A stretch of 15,666 nucleotides of DNA from a bacterium. GTDB taxonomy: Bacteria; Patescibacteriota; Minisyncoccia; Phycocordibacterales; 2-02-FULL-43-11. The stretch covers positions 1 through 15,666 of the forward strand of contig JAKAHN010000005.1 of the NCBI GenBank assembly GCA_021814895.1, read 5' to 3'. Positions 1 to 5,747 of this stretch are shown piece by piece. Each line of letters opens with the position of its first letter. Position 1 is the stretch's first letter. A program made the translations under genes and the position numbers. Under the pieces are notes generated by a model. That model did no database searches and was not told where the DNA came from. It saw only the letters and a list, made by a program, of their open reading frames with translations.

Positions 1-45
1 ATCTACAACTGTTTTAAATAATTAAAATAGAAACACAAACAGGCT

Positions 46-456
46 TTAACGTTTACTCCACTGAGGTGCCTTTCTCGCTTTTTTCAAACCGAACTTGCGT
101 CTTTCTTTTGAACGCGGATCGCGTTTTAGAAAACCTGCTTTTTTGAGTTTTTTTCGAAGTTCCGAATCGCCAACCAAAAGAGCGCGAGCTATCCCGTGTC
201 TAAGTGCTTCAGCTTGAGCCGAAATGCCTCCACCCTTAACAATAGCCGTGACTTTGTACGCCCCTTGAACCTTTGACTTGGAAAAGGCCTCAGACGCTAC
301 TCTCTGCAACTCTGCTGTACCAAAATATTTTTCTAACTCTTTTTCGTTAATAGAAAAAGATATTTTAGAAGCCGGGTACAATCTTACCGAAGCTACAGCG
401 CTCTTTCTGCGTCCAACAGCGCTCAAATATTCTTTTTTATCTTTTGTCGTATCCAT
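46..456 (-). CDS. rpsI: 30S ribosomal protein S9
   Basis: Structural protein of the small ribosomal subunit head; in the family the basic C-terminal tail reaches the P-site tRNA. The 136-residue product shows the S9 signatures: YLSAVGRRKSAVASVRLYP near the N-terminus, VKGGGISAQAEALRHGIARAL in the middle, and the basic tail with DPRSKERRKFGLKKARK ending in QWSKR. The length is normal. It is the last gene of the cluster seen here, 4 bases after rplM. An AAAGGA site (465-470) lies 8 bases before the ATG inside the last codons of rplM, so translation is probably coupled to rplM. It is the clearest Shine-Dalgarno site in this operon; most neighbours lack one. The 45 bases downstream hold only a weak AT-rich inverted repeat and no convincing terminator. 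Confidence 0.97.
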   Translation of the reverse strand: MDTTKDKKEYLSAVGRRKSAVASVRLYPASKISFSINEKELEKYFGTAELQRVASEAFSKSKVQGAYKVTAIVKGGGISAQAEALRHGIARALLVGDSELRKKLKKAGFLKRDPRSKERRKFGLKKARKAPQWSKR

Positions 457-460
457 ATTT

Positions 461-805
461 TTATTCCTTTATCGTTAAAAGTTTAATCCTAATATCCTGC
501 AACTTATTTTTTGGAAGCATTTTGTAAACAGACCGACGAACAACTTCAGAAATCCCCTTCTTCGCAATAACCAATTCCATAGTGGCAATTTTTAATCCGC
601 CAGGATAGCCAGAATATCTTGCGTAGGTTTTATTTTTCATCTTTTTTTCAAAAATATCCAATTTACTGACATTAACAATTTCAACGGAAACATCCGCTAC
701 TTCATTCCTTTTGAATGATGTTGATAATTTGCCAATAAGAGCCTTAGCCGCTTCAGAAGCGACCCTGCCTAAATGTTTATTTGTTGCATCAATTGTGTAT
801 TTCAT
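461..805 (-). CDS. rplM: 50S ribosomal protein L13 (short form)
   Basis: Early-assembly protein of the large subunit that binds 23S rRNA. The 114 residues keep the L13 core: IDATNKHLGRVASEAAKALIGK at the N-terminus, YARYSGYPGGLKIATM in the middle and a VYKMLPKNKLQDIRIKLL segment matching the family MLPKGPLGR...KLKVY region. Bacterial L13 is usually about 142 residues; this copy starts almost at the conserved VDATGKxLGR-like motif and stops soon after the KLKVY equivalent, so short tails are missing at both ends while the core is intact. Such trimming is common in reduced genomes. rplM and rpsI form the usual pair, here appended to the alpha operon. No clear Shine-Dalgarno site precedes the ATG. 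Confidence 0.95.
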   Translation of the reverse strand: MKYTIDATNKHLGRVASEAAKALIGKLSTSFKRNEVADVSVEIVNVSKLDIFEKKMKNKTYARYSGYPGGLKIATMELVIAKKGISEVVRRSVYKMLPKNKLQDIRIKLLTIKE

Positions 806-815
806 AGTCAGCTTT

Positions 816-1160
816 TTAAATTAACTCTATCATTGCCATTTTAGCGCCATCGCTTCGACGAATAGAAGTCTTGATAATTCTGGTATAACCACCCTTACGA
901 TCTTTATATTTTGGCGCAATATCTTTAAAAATTTTATCAACAGCCTTAGGAGTAAGTCTGATACCGACAAGACGTTTGGAGGCGACAGTCCCCTTCTTGG
1001 CTTCGGTGACAACTTTCTCAATAAAAGGACGAAGTTCTTTTGCTTTAGCTTCCGTCGTCTCAATTTTTCCTTTTGAAATTAAAGCGTAAGCTAAAGAACG
1101 TATAAGGGATATCCTCACTTTTCTCACTCTGCCAAATTTTCTTGCGTTAGTTCGTCTCAT
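816..1160 (-). CDS. rplQ: 50S ribosomal protein L17
   Basis: Large-subunit protein near the peptide exit tunnel. The 114-residue product has the family N-terminus in modified form (MRRTNARKFGRVRKVRISLIRSL for the usual MRHRxxxxKLGRxxxHRxALLRNL), the GKIETTEAKAKELRPFIEKVV block, and the C-terminal GGYTRIIKTSIRRSDGAKMAMIEL block. This is full length for the N-terminal domain form. It sits 12 bases downstream of rpoA, the classic rpoA-rplQ arrangement, and 10 bases before rplM. Upstream of the ATG there is only a weak AAGAT purine stretch. Confidence 0.96.
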   Translation of the reverse strand: MRRTNARKFGRVRKVRISLIRSLAYALISKGKIETTEAKAKELRPFIEKVVTEAKKGTVASKRLVGIRLTPKAVDKIFKDIAPKYKDRKGGYTRIIKTSIRRSDGAKMAMIELI

Positions 1161-1172
1161 TTTATCTTATTG

Positions 1173-2144
1173 TTATTTAAGGGCTATTCCTAAACCGGCC
1201 AATGCCTTTTTAATTTCTTGAACACCTTTTGTGCCCAAACCATCTATATCCAAAATGTCTTCTTCGCTTTTTCTGGCCAAACCACCAATAGTTCTGATGT
1301 TAGCGTTATTTAATGCATTGAATGTTCTCTGAGAAAAATCCAAGGCTTCAATTCTAGTTTTTAACACTTCAGGGTCAATTTCTTTTTTAAAATCTTCACG
1401 CGAAACTGATTCTCCTTCTATTTTATCGTCTAAAACAGCCACTTCCTCTGGTTCCTCAAAACCGACAATGGCCTTCAATTGGTCAATCATAATTCTAATT
1501 GAGGACTCAAGAGCTTCATTCGGAGTTATAGTGCCGTTAGTTTCAATAAAAATTTTCAATCGGTTAAAATCAGTACGATTACCGACGCGCATATTTTCTA
1601 CCTCGTAATTAACTCTGCGAATCGGCGTAAAACTTGCGTCTAAGGCGATTTCACCAATAGAAACTCTTTCCTTTCTAAGAGCGTCCTTAGAAACGTAACC
1701 CAAACCTTGTTCTATATTTATTTCCATATCAAGCGAGGCATTTTTGTCAGTCAAAGTGGCAATATGCTGTTCCGGATTCAAAATAGTCACTTGTCCAGGA
1801 GCTTCGATTGATTCAGCTGTCACATCCTTGATACCCTTAACTTTAATCTTGAGAGTCTGTGGCTCTTCTCCCGTCATATTTATGATAACCTTCTTCAAAT
1901 TCAAAATTATAGAAATCACATCTTCTTTAACACCCGGGATAGTTGAAAATTCATGACCAACGCCTTCTATTTTAACGCCGACAGGAGCAACCCCCGGCAA
2001 CGATGACAAAATTATTCTGCGTAAAGAATTGCCGAGTGTGTGGCCATAACCTGGATACAAACCGTCAATTTCATAAGCGCCAGAGTTTTCCTCCTCTTTC
2101 ACAACTCTTGGTTTTGAAGGCAATACAATTTTTGTTTCAGGCAT
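1173..2144 (-). CDS. rpoA: DNA-directed RNA polymerase subunit alpha
   Basis: The alpha subunit dimerises to nucleate RNA polymerase assembly and contacts promoter DNA and activators through its C-terminal domain. At 323 residues it is full length. The N-terminal domain carries the dimerisation motif GHTLGNSLRRIILSSLPG (about residues 34-51) and the VNYEVENMRVGNRTDFNRL region. A linker of roughly 30 acidic residues leads to the C-terminal domain (from about residue 262) with GLGTKGVQEIKKAL, a helix-hairpin-helix. By eye, R273 and N276 line up with E. coli R265 and N268, which read UP elements in the minor groove, so UP-element use is plausible. It lies 101 bases after rpsD; that gap has possible secondary structure, described separately. 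No Shine-Dalgarno site is seen. Confidence 0.98.
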   Translation of the reverse strand: MPETKIVLPSKPRVVKEEENSGAYEIDGLYPGYGHTLGNSLRRIILSSLPGVAPVGVKIEGVGHEFSTIPGVKEDVISIILNLKKVIINMTGEEPQTLKIKVKGIKDVTAESIEAPGQVTILNPEQHIATLTDKNASLDMEINIEQGLGYVSKDALRKERVSIGEIALDASFTPIRRVNYEVENMRVGNRTDFNRLKIFIETNGTITPNEALESSIRIMIDQLKAIVGFEEPEEVAVLDDKIEGESVSREDFKKEIDPEVLKTRIEALDFSQRTFNALNNANIRTIGGLARKSEEDILDIDGLGTKGVQEIKKALAGLGIALK

Positions 2145-2177
2145 ATTTTTATTATTTATAAGTAATAATTTTTACTC

Positions 2178-2239
2178 ACCACAGATTTTTAATCTTGCTT
2201 TATGACACAAACTTTTTGTCTGGCAAATAAGTTCGTGGT
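2178..2239 (-). other. Possible three-way junction RNA structure before rpoA
   Basis: The rpsD-rpoA gap holds an outer 5-bp pairing (2178-2182 with 2235-2239, ACCAC with GTGGT) enclosing two small hairpins: 2183-2187 with 2191-2195 (AGATT / AATCT, 3-base loop) and 2207-2211 with 2215-2219 (ACAAA / TTTGT, 3-base loop). Nested pairing of this kind could be a regulatory leader for rpoA or an RNA-processing site, but each helix is short and AT-rich and could occur by chance. The helices are seen in the sequence; any function is inferred. Confidence 0.25.
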
Positions 2240-2245
2240 TATTTT

Positions 2246-2857
2246 TTATCTTCTATAAAAATCTAATATCGTACTTATATCAAAATGTAATTCGGTTGGA
2301 GACAATTTTGGTAAAGAAATCGCTTTGCCTTCCATTTTTGAAACATCAAAATAAAGCCAGCCCGGGACATTGTATTCTTTTAATCTTTCAGCGACACTGC
2401 TAAATAATTTTGAACTATTACTTCTAGGAGTAACAGAAATAATTTCACCAATCGAAACTTTGTAAGAAGGAACTGTTACTCTCTTTTTATTAATAGAAAT
2501 ATGACCATGTCCGACGATTTGACGAGCCGCCAATCTGGTAGAAGCCAGTCCGAGTCTGTACACAACATTGTCCAAACGTAGTTCCAATCCTTGGAAAAGG
2601 CTGTCCTCCGGTTTTTTATCATGTTTTGAGATAGCAACTTCTGCATACTTTTTAAATTGTCTTTCGTTTACGACATAAGTAAAACGAGCTTTTTGTTTTT
2701 CAAGCAATGCTTTGCCAAACTCGCTTAAACCGCGTCCGCCCTTTTTAAAAGTTTTCTTACCACTTTCAGACCTTAAAGCGAATTTTTGAGTTTGAGTTTT
2801 TTCAAAAACTCCAGGGCCCAAACGTCTTGCTATTTTGTATTTTGATTTTATTTTCAT
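2246..2857 (-). CDS. rpsD: 30S ribosomal protein S4
   Basis: Primary 16S rRNA-binding protein that nucleates small-subunit assembly and in many bacteria also represses its own operon. The 203-residue product has the N-terminal region MKIKSKYKIARRLG, the GRGLSEFGKALLEKQKAR block, the S4 RNA-binding fold around residues 91-135 (RLDNVVYRLGLASTRLAARQ, then GHGHISINKKRVTVPSYKV), and a C-terminus close to the family IEFYSR ending (ILDFYRR). The zinc-binding cysteines present in some S4 proteins are absent, so this is the Cys-minus form. It is 17 bases downstream of rpsK and followed by the structured gap before rpoA. No Shine-Dalgarno site is visible. Confidence 0.97.
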   Translation of the reverse strand: MKIKSKYKIARRLGPGVFEKTQTQKFALRSESGKKTFKKGGRGLSEFGKALLEKQKARFTYVVNERQFKKYAEVAISKHDKKPEDSLFQGLELRLDNVVYRLGLASTRLAARQIVGHGHISINKKRVTVPSYKVSIGEIISVTPRSNSSKLFSSVAERLKEYNVPGWLYFDVSKMEGKAISLPKLSPTELHFDISTILDFYRR

Positions 2858-2874
2858 AATTCTAAATTTTTTGT

Positions 2875-3303
2875 TTATACTCTGCGAGGTTTAGGCGGAC
2901 GAGGACCATTATGTGGAATTGGGGTTGTATCTTTAATTCTTTTTACCAACACCCCTTTTGAAATAAAACCTCGAATAGCTGATTCTCTTCCGGAACCAAC
3001 CCCAGAAACAACGACCGAAACCTCTTTCAAACCTATCTCGTTTGCTTTCTCCGCCAATGCTTCTCCTACTTTCGCGGCGGCAAACGGCGTACCTTTTTTA
3101 GCGCCCTTAAAACCAAGCGTGCCACTTGAAGACCAAGCGATAATATTTCCTTTTTCATCAGTGATTGATAAGGCTGTATTATTGTAAGTTGAACGAACAT
3201 AAAGATTACCGAAGGTCAAAGTCCTGCGTCGCGATGCTTTTGATGAAACCTTGGAAGCACCCCCATCTTTATCATCTGTTGTTACTAAACGTTTTTTACC
3301 CAT
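2875..3303 (-). CDS. rpsK: 30S ribosomal protein S11
   Basis: Small-subunit platform protein next to the 3' end of 16S rRNA. The 142-residue product has a lysine/serine-rich N-terminal extension of about 28 residues, then the S11 core: NLYVRSTYNNTALSITDEKG, AWSSSGTLGFKGAKKGTPFA, the VSGVGSGRESAIRGF loop and the hallmark C-terminal DTTPIPHNGPRPPKPRRV. Family proteins are about 125-130 residues, so the extra length is the N-terminal tail. It lies 32 bases after rpsM. The region before the ATG is an A-rich run without a Shine-Dalgarno site. Confidence 0.97.
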   Translation of the reverse strand: MGKKRLVTTDDKDGGASKVSSKASRRRTLTFGNLYVRSTYNNTALSITDEKGNIIAWSSSGTLGFKGAKKGTPFAAAKVGEALAEKANEIGLKEVSVVVSGVGSGRESAIRGFISKGVLVKRIKDTTPIPHNGPRPPKPRRV

Positions 3304-3335
3304 TTTTTTATTTATATTTATATAAAAACAAAATA

Positions 3336-3716
3336 TTATTTCTTCTCAACAGCTCTTCTTCCTGTACCCATAGTCTTTCTCGTATTACCTCTACGGGTAC
3401 GAGAATTTGATTTTGTCCTTTGACCGCGAACAGGCAAGCTTCTGATATGACGAACTCCTCGATAACACTTTATATCCTTCAAACGTTTAACGTTTGCCGA
3501 AACATCGCGTTTTAAATCGCCTTCAATTTTAAATTCTTCAATCACTTTTCTGATTGCATTCTCTTCATCCGGAGTAAGCTCTTTCGGTTTTTTTGTCAGA
3601 GATACTTTGGCTTTATTCAATATCTCTCGCGCTCTTGAATGTCCAATACCATAAAGCGTTCGCAAAGCAAACGGTAATTGTTTTTCATCTGGAATTGTTA
3701 TACCTAATATACGCAT
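3336..3716 (-). CDS. rpsM: 30S ribosomal protein S13
   Basis: Head protein of the small subunit that forms intersubunit bridges with L5 and contacts P-site tRNA. The 126 residues show the S13 pattern: RILGITIPDEKQLPFALRTL with LYGIGHSRAREIL (helix-two-turn-helix), LKRDVSANVKRLKDIKCYRG, VRHIRSLPVRGQRTKSNSR and a basic TRKTMGTGRRAVEKK tail. The length is standard. It follows rpmJ after an 80-base gap filled with AGCT-rich repeats that end right at the ATG, so there is no Shine-Dalgarno site. In E. coli the S4 repressor acts at the rpsM leader; the repeat hairpin here sits at the equivalent place but does not obviously resemble that pseudoknot. Confidence 0.97.
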   Translation of the reverse strand: MRILGITIPDEKQLPFALRTLYGIGHSRAREILNKAKVSLTKKPKELTPDEENAIRKVIEEFKIEGDLKRDVSANVKRLKDIKCYRGVRHIRSLPVRGQRTKSNSRTRRGNTRKTMGTGRRAVEKK

Positions 3717-3796
3717 AGCTTTTAGCTTTGAGCTCCTAGCTTTTAGCTTTAAAAATTTTCTAACAGCTAATAGCTAATAACTTAAAACTTAATTAT
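3717..3796 (-). repeat. AGCT-rich repeats and hairpin between rpmJ and rpsM
   Basis: This 80-base gap has seven AGCT tetramers in about 70 bases, in two partly mirrored blocks. On the plus strand TAGCTTTTAGCT (3737-3748) is an inverted repeat of AGCTAATAGCTA (3765-3776) with one mismatch in 12 and a 16-base loop, so the mRNA before rpsM can fold into an 11-pair hairpin. A second copy of the TAGCTTTTAGCT unit lies at 3717-3728, and the rpmJ-side end carries AACTTAAAACTTAA, which resembles the octamer repeats at 14119-14150. Pairing is directly visible; a regulatory role is inference. Confidence 0.6.
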
Positions 3797-3913
3797 CTAT
3801 CCCTGTCTTTGCTTATGTCTCGGATTAGACTTACAAATAATATAAACATACCGGCCACGTCTTGCCACTTTGCATTTCGGACAAATTTTTTTTACTGATG
3901 CTTTTACGCGCAT
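3797..3913 (-). CDS. rpmJ: 50S ribosomal protein L36 (zinc-ribbon form)
   Basis: Smallest large-subunit protein, 38 residues. Translating from the ATG at 3911-3913 gives a product beginning [14 protein letters not shown] and ending [10 protein letters not shown] before a TAG stop. Zinc ligands are all present: C11, C14, C27 and H33 (CxxC, then C-x5-H), so it is the Cys-plus (C+) type. The length and the start (MRVKxSVK) are canonical. It lies between infA (174 bases upstream) and rpsM (80 bases downstream), its usual place. No Shine-Dalgarno site is seen; the 20 bases before the start are AT-rich and come right after a hairpin plus U-run. Confidence 0.97.
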   Translation of the reverse strand: MRVKASVKKICPKCKVARRGRYVYIICKSNPRHKQRQG

Positions 3914-3927
3914 TGGAAATTTTATAT

Positions 3928-3948
3928 AAAAAAACCCGTCTTTGGGTT
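3928..3948 (-). terminator. Hairpin plus U7 just upstream of rpmJ (attenuator or 5' hairpin)
   Basis: On the minus strand AACCC (3948-3944) pairs with GGGTT (3937-3933) around the 6-base loop AAAGAC, and seven T residues follow directly (3934-3928). This is the layout of a small intrinsic terminator, 14 bases before the rpmJ ATG. Transcripts from infA would meet it before rpmJ. The TATAAT box at 3953-3958 would start transcription at about 3946, putting the hairpin at the very 5' end of that RNA. The stem has only 5 pairs, so it may be partial. Confidence 0.45.
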
Positions 3949-3952
3949 CGCT

Positions 3953-3958
3953 ATTATA
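3953..3958 (-). promoter_or_regulatory. Candidate -10 box (TATAAT) for rpmJ-rpsM transcription
   Basis: A perfect TATAAT reads on the minus strand (3958 to 3953) with a predicted start near 3946, about 33 bases before the rpmJ ATG. There is no good -35 at 16-18 bases and no TG extension, so support comes only from the -10 and its position. Confidence 0.35.
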
Positions 3959-4010
3959 TACTGATTGATATTTTTAAAATACCAATACCTGTTAAAAATT
4001 ACACTTGTAT

Positions 4011-4039
4011 AACCTAGCATAAGCGATTTAATAAGTCAA
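4011..4039 (-). promoter_or_regulatory. Candidate promoter upstream of rpmJ (TTGACT / TGC-TAGGTT)
   Basis: On the minus strand TTGACT (4039-4034, 5 of 6 to TTGACA) is followed after 17 bases by TAGGTT (4016-4011), a poor -10 preceded by TGC. The good -35, exact spacing and TGn extension make it a possible internal promoter for rpmJ to rpsI, giving a leader of about 90 bases. Confidence 0.35.
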
Positions 4040-4087
4040 CATCCTAAATTCAGTCTTTTCTCAAAAACAACCTTACATTTCAATATT

Positions 4088-4312
4088 TTAAAGTCTCCTA
4101 GTTATTCTACCCTTTCCGCCATAAGGATCAAGAATCAATTTAACTTTGTCACCAATAAGAATCCTAATGTGGTGAATCCTCATTTTGCCTGACAAATAAG
4201 CCAAAATCGCCTCGCCAGAAACCAGCTCAACCTTAAAAAGAGTGTTCGGTAATGCCTCTATAACAAGGCCGGAAACTTCATCATCTATTTTTTTTCTCGC
4301 TTCTTCAGACAT
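4088..4312 (-). CDS. infA: Translation initiation factor IF-1
   Basis: Single S1/OB-fold protein that binds the ribosomal A site during initiation. The 74-residue product has the family pattern: [39 protein letters not shown] and a final [13 protein letters not shown] for the usual SPYDLTRGRITYR. The length (about 72) is normal. It is the first gene of the ribosomal cluster, with its own promoter at 4356-4385. The usual secY, adk and map genes are not upstream; the baseplate-J-like gene ends 80 bases before it. No Shine-Dalgarno site is seen close to the ATG. A 174-base gap with promoter candidates and a hairpin separates it from rpmJ. Confidence 0.97.
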   Translation of the reverse strand: MSEEARKKIDDEVSGLVIEALPNTLFKVELVSGEAILAYLSGKMRIHHIRILIGDKVKLILDPYGGKGRITRRL

Positions 4313-4355
4313 TATTTATTTTAATTGGAGCTTCTATTGAAATCAATATTTAAAC

Positions 4356-4385
4356 ATCATAGCAGAAAAATAGTCCGCCGGTCAA
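4356..4385 (-). promoter_or_regulatory. Promoter of the infA-ribosomal protein operon (extended -10)
   Basis: On the minus strand TTGACC (4385-4380, 5 of 6) is followed after 18 bases by TATGAT (4361-4356, 5 of 6), with TGC immediately before the -10. The predicted start is near 4349, leaving about 37 bases of leader before infA. It lies in the 80-base gap after the upstream gene's stop codon. It is the best-matching promoter in the window. Confidence 0.65.
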
Positions 4386-4392
4386 TAGACGT

Positions 4393-5688
4393 TTAATTCT
4401 CTGTTTTAACAATAATAGTTATCTTCGACGGGTCAGTCGGCAAACCAGTTTGCCAAAATGGAGAGATCGAAGCGGTAGCGTTGGCAACCTCGTTATATTG
4501 TTTCAAAACATTTTGTATTTCACCGCGTTTTTTTCCGACCAAACTTCTGACAATTTTTGTCTCGTCAATATTCCAAACAAATTGCGCATTGCCATTCAAA
4601 TGAAAAAATATTTTGGAAGAATCAAGATTTGGTCGAGAAAGCCAGGCGAAATCTAAACTGTCGCGGTTAGTGATCCGTGCCGTACTGCTTCCCATATCTG
4701 CATAGAAAGGTGTCTTGGTCGCCAAAAAATTATCCAGATCTGATACCTTAAAAGAATAGATTGTCATCTTTGCTTTTTCTTGAACCATAACTTGACCATT
4801 GGCGGAATTAGAAGTCGGCAAACTTTCAAATTCAAGAATGTAAGCATTGTTCGGTATGAATCGGTCATTTCCGGCAGACGCTCTGGCGTCAATCAACATT
4901 TCTTTTTCAAGCTCAGATCTAATTTGTAATTTAACTAATTTTTGTTTGGCATCAGTTAAATAATTTGCCATACCAGAATAACCATTAATCATCGGGCTAT
5001 CAGAATGAGCATAAAAACCAGCGTAACGTTTTGAATCAGACTTGAAACCAGGAATAGTGAAATCGGTCGGACCGATGTTATATTTCACACCTGGCGAGTC
5101 GGCAAAAACAGTGGCCTCAACGCTTCCCGGCACGATTTTGCCATCAACAACCTTGTAACCTGGCACGATTATTGACCTGTCAATTCTGTAAATTAATCCG
5201 TCCGATGTCTCAAATCTGGTGTTAACGATTAATTTTTGCGTGTTCGTAGAGTAATTGTTATAGACTGTAATTTTACCTGAAGCTTTCTGATCTACTTCTT
5301 TTTGACCGTCTGCGGTAACATTTTGAGAACTTGTTTTTTCAACAGTTTGGACTGAAAAACTTAGTCCATCAGCTGAACTGGTAGCAACATCTTTACCAGC
5401 TGAAAAATCTCCATCAATTTGAAATTCATCTACTCTAGGAGTTATCGTCACTTCGGCACTACTGAAAGCGTATAACAACACAACGCTTAAAACCAAAACC
5501 GCACCGCCGGCAATAAACCATATACGCCATTTTCCACCTCGGTCTTTTTGATATTCAGAAACAGACTCTGCTAACTTATGATAAATAACCTCGTCTTCAT
5601 CTTTTGGGCGATTAACAACCGTCTGTATTCCAATTCCACTTTTTGGCAATATATCACGCAAATAATTTTTCTTTATTGGTAATGGCAT
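4393..5688 (-). CDS. Single-pass membrane protein with baseplate-J-like ectodomain, CPR type
   Basis: The 431-residue product has a charged cytoplasmic N-terminus (1-53), one membrane helix (about 54-76, after KWRIW) and a long outside domain (77-431). The region around 135-215 (KASGKITVYNNYSTNTQKL, then RFETSDGLIYRI, FADSPGVKYNIGPTDFTIPG) resembles the domain often annotated baseplate J/gp47-like in Patescibacteria proteins; that is a memory-based match. The mature part is beta-rich and no catalytic motif is seen. A helical N-in topology with no cleavage site suggests a membrane-anchored surface protein. It follows the actin-like ATPase gene by 59 bases and has its own promoter. A PilM-PilN-like relation (cytosolic actin fold with a bitopic partner) is possible but unproven. 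The function is unknown. Confidence 0.75.
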   Translation of the reverse strand: MPLPIKKNYLRDILPKSGIGIQTVVNRPKDEDEVIYHKLAESVSEYQKDRGGKWRIWFIAGGAVLVLSVVLLYAFSSAEVTITPRVDEFQIDGDFSAGKDVATSSADGLSFSVQTVEKTSSQNVTADGQKEVDQKASGKITVYNNYSTNTQKLIVNTRFETSDGLIYRIDRSIIVPGYKVVDGKIVPGSVEATVFADSPGVKYNIGPTDFTIPGFKSDSKRYAGFYAHSDSPMINGYSGMANYLTDAKQKLVKLQIRSELEKEMLIDARASAGNDRFIPNNAYILEFESLPTSNSANGQVMVQEKAKMTIYSFKVSDLDNFLATKTPFYADMGSSTARITNRDSLDFAWLSRPNLDSSKIFFHLNGNAQFVWNIDETKIVRSLVGKKRGEIQNVLKQYNEVANATASISPFWQTGLPTDPSKITIIVKTEN

Positions 5689-5713
5689 TTTAAAAAAATA
5701 TTTATTACTGATT

Positions 5714-5742
5714 ATTATAACAACAATTCATTAAATTGTAAC
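5714..5742 (-). promoter_or_regulatory. Promoter of the baseplate-J-like gene (extended -10)
   Basis: On the minus strand GTTACA (5742-5737, 4 of 6) is followed after 17 bases by a perfect TATAAT (5719-5714), preceded by TGT. The predicted start near 5707 gives about 18 bases of leader before the ATG at 5688. It sits in the short gap after the actin-like gene's stop codon. Confidence 0.55.
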
Positions 5743-5747
5743 TGTGT

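Noticed and set aside
1..45. Terminator of the ribosomal operon
   Set aside because: Only a weak AT-rich inverted repeat without a U-run is visible; the real end may lie outside the window.
830..1063. Second minus-strand frame inside rplQ
   Set aside because: Out of frame with a full-length L17 and no family match; it is a frame-shifted shadow.
4393..5688. Prophage or contractile tail module, suggested by the baseplate-J-like domain
   Set aside because: No other tail, capsid, terminase or integrase gene is present, and the protein has a membrane anchor.
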